Assembly (NCBI GenBank): GCA_013041995.1
Contig: JABDRA010000677.1
Coordinates: forward strand, 1 to 7,313
DNA from: Anderseniella sp.
GTDB taxonomy: Bacteria; Pseudomonadota; Alphaproteobacteria; Rhizobiales; Aestuariivirgaceae
Direction of reading: 5' to 3'
DNA length: 7,313 nt
Position 1 is the stretch's first letter; each line of letters opens with the position of its first letter. The position numbers were made by a program, and so were the translations under genes. Of the stretch, positions 6,520 to 7,313 are shown in pieces. The notes beneath the pieces are model-generated. The model was not told the DNA's origin, did not search any database, and was given only the letters and a program-made list of their open reading frames with translations.

Positions 6520-7313
6520 ATGCCAAGAGTCCGATCCAGACTGTCGTCCAAGCTGACAATGACAACCGCACTGGCATTGCTGGGGGCAGGTTTGTTTTCT
6601 GCTAGCACCCATGGCCAGTCTGCCGATGGTGAAATCATCGTTCCGGATACGATCCAGCTACCAGCCAGGTTCGTCAAAAGGCTGACCAATCAGTCTGATC
6701 ATGACAAGCGTCTGCTGATGGCACTGCAGCAATTCGAGCGCATCGATCTTGATGGTAACGGCGTTTCACAGGAGGATCTCGATCATAAAGATCTCATGCA
6801 GGCTGCCCAAGTTCGCAGCAGCACCGTGCAGCGCTATGTTGCTTACGACTTGAACGCAGACGGCATTGTAACCCGTGAAGAAATGCAGAACGTAATCACC
6901 TGGAAAGATCGCAGGAAACTGTCGCGCAGTGGCAGCAGCACAAGCGCACGATTGCGGTTGAAACAGCATATGAAGAGGCAGTTTGAGCCGTTCGAGAAGG
7001 CAGATCTGGACGGTAACGATGAGTTGACTGCATCCGAGTTGCTGGGTTTGGCCAGAAGCCTGGCTGACGTGCAACATGAGAGACGAAGCATGAAGCGGCG
7101 TCACACTCTGGAAGGTGCGATCATGTCGCTCGATTTCAATTCAGATGGGGTGGTAAGCGAGCGTGAGTTCATTGCAGCTATCTCAAGCCTGACACCGGAC
7201 TCGACCATGGCGCAAAAGCCGAAAAAGGCCATCAGGATAGTGGAACCTGGATGCGTGACGCCACAGGTGCAGTCTGATGAAAAGCTGGTGTTCGTCAGTA
7301 GCCACAATGGGAG
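6520..7313 (+). CDS. Exported four-EF-hand calcium-binding protein (3' partial)
   Basis: An open frame of 264 codons that runs off the right edge with no stop. GGGGAG (6509-6514) lies five bases before the ATG. The N-terminus is a clear Sec signal peptide: basic residues up to Lys11, a hydrophobic core at about 15-26, and small residues around SASTHGQSA, with cleavage near 29-35, so the protein should be periplasmic or secreted. Four EF-hand loops follow. Loop 1, DLDGNGVSQED (76-86), is one residue short. Loop 2, DLNADGIVTREE (110-121), is canonical. Loop 3, DLDGNDELTASE (162-173), has Asp in place of the usual Gly at position 6. Loop 4, DFNSDGVVSERE (205-216), is canonical. The spacing suggests two pairs, 1-2 and 3-4, joined by a basic Ser/Arg-rich linker (129-153). 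After about residue 230 a basic Ala/Lys stretch leads into a different region (RIVEPGCVTPQ...) that I do not recognise. Its function is unknown; calcium binding is inferred from the loops. Base composition looks lower in GC than the neighbouring genes, with AGG, ATA and CTA codons present. Confidence 0.85.
   Translation, partial: MPRVRSRLSSKLTMTTALALLGAGLFSASTHGQSADGEIIVPDTIQLPARFVKRLTNQSDHDKRLLMALQQFERIDLDGNGVSQEDLDHKDLMQAAQVRSSTVQRYVAYDLNADGIVTREEMQNVITWKDRRKLSRSGSSTSARLRLKQHMKRQFEPFEKADLDGNDELTASELLGLARSLADVQHERRSMKRRHTLEGAIMSLDFNSDGVVSEREFIAAISSLTPDSTMAQKPKKAIRIVEPGCVTPQVQSDEKLVFVSSHNG

Noticed and set aside
6766..7104. Minus-strand open frames opposite the EF-hand gene
   Set aside because: The plus strand encodes four EF-hand loops in one frame with a signal peptide and a well-spaced Shine-Dalgarno sequence; the opposite frames have no support.

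Overview
The window looks like a moderately GC-rich alphaproteobacterial chromosome segment, probably from a Hyphomicrobiales-type or marine relative. This is inferred by eye from three things: the long (366-residue) two-domain form of dCTP deaminase typical of that class, the ArgE and LepA sequence style, and the codon use. No 16S rRNA or other decisive marker is present. Most of the window is core metabolism and translation. I see no phage, CRISPR array, transposase or obvious defence locus.

Layout from left to right. Positions 1-120 hold a degenerate dispersed palindromic repeat. Next are two minus-strand genes in a probable operon, transcribed apaG then argE (1732 down to 139, 31-nt gap). 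A 189-bp divergent spacer (1733-1921) separates them from dcd, on the plus strand (1922-3022). dcd converges on lepA (minus strand, 5061-3259). The 236-bp gap between these two is almost completely filled by a 227-bp element with 49-bp, 48/49-identical inverted arms. Each arm contains a REP-like hairpin, and further GC-rich hairpins lie in the central part. A 135-bp divergent spacer (5062-5196) then leads to an MFS transporter on the plus strand (5197-6372). Its start codon lies inside a 7-bp tandem duplication that also creates an overlapping 4-codon reading frame. After a 147-bp gap, an exported four-EF-hand protein begins at 6520 and runs off the right edge.

How the genes relate: ArgE (arginine/ornithine synthesis), Dcd (dCTP to dUTP, feeding dTMP synthesis) and LepA (translation under stress) are housekeeping proteins that do not form one pathway. 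ApaG is a small conserved beta-sandwich protein linked genetically to divalent cation (Co/Mg) phenotypes. The transporter and the EF-hand protein are accessory in character; the EF-hand gene looks less GC-rich than its neighbours.

The points most worth a second look are the large inverted-repeat element between dcd and lepA, the duplicated start region of the transporter, and the EF-hand protein with one 11-residue loop and an unidentified C-terminal part. I found no convincing evidence for a wholly new multi-gene system.
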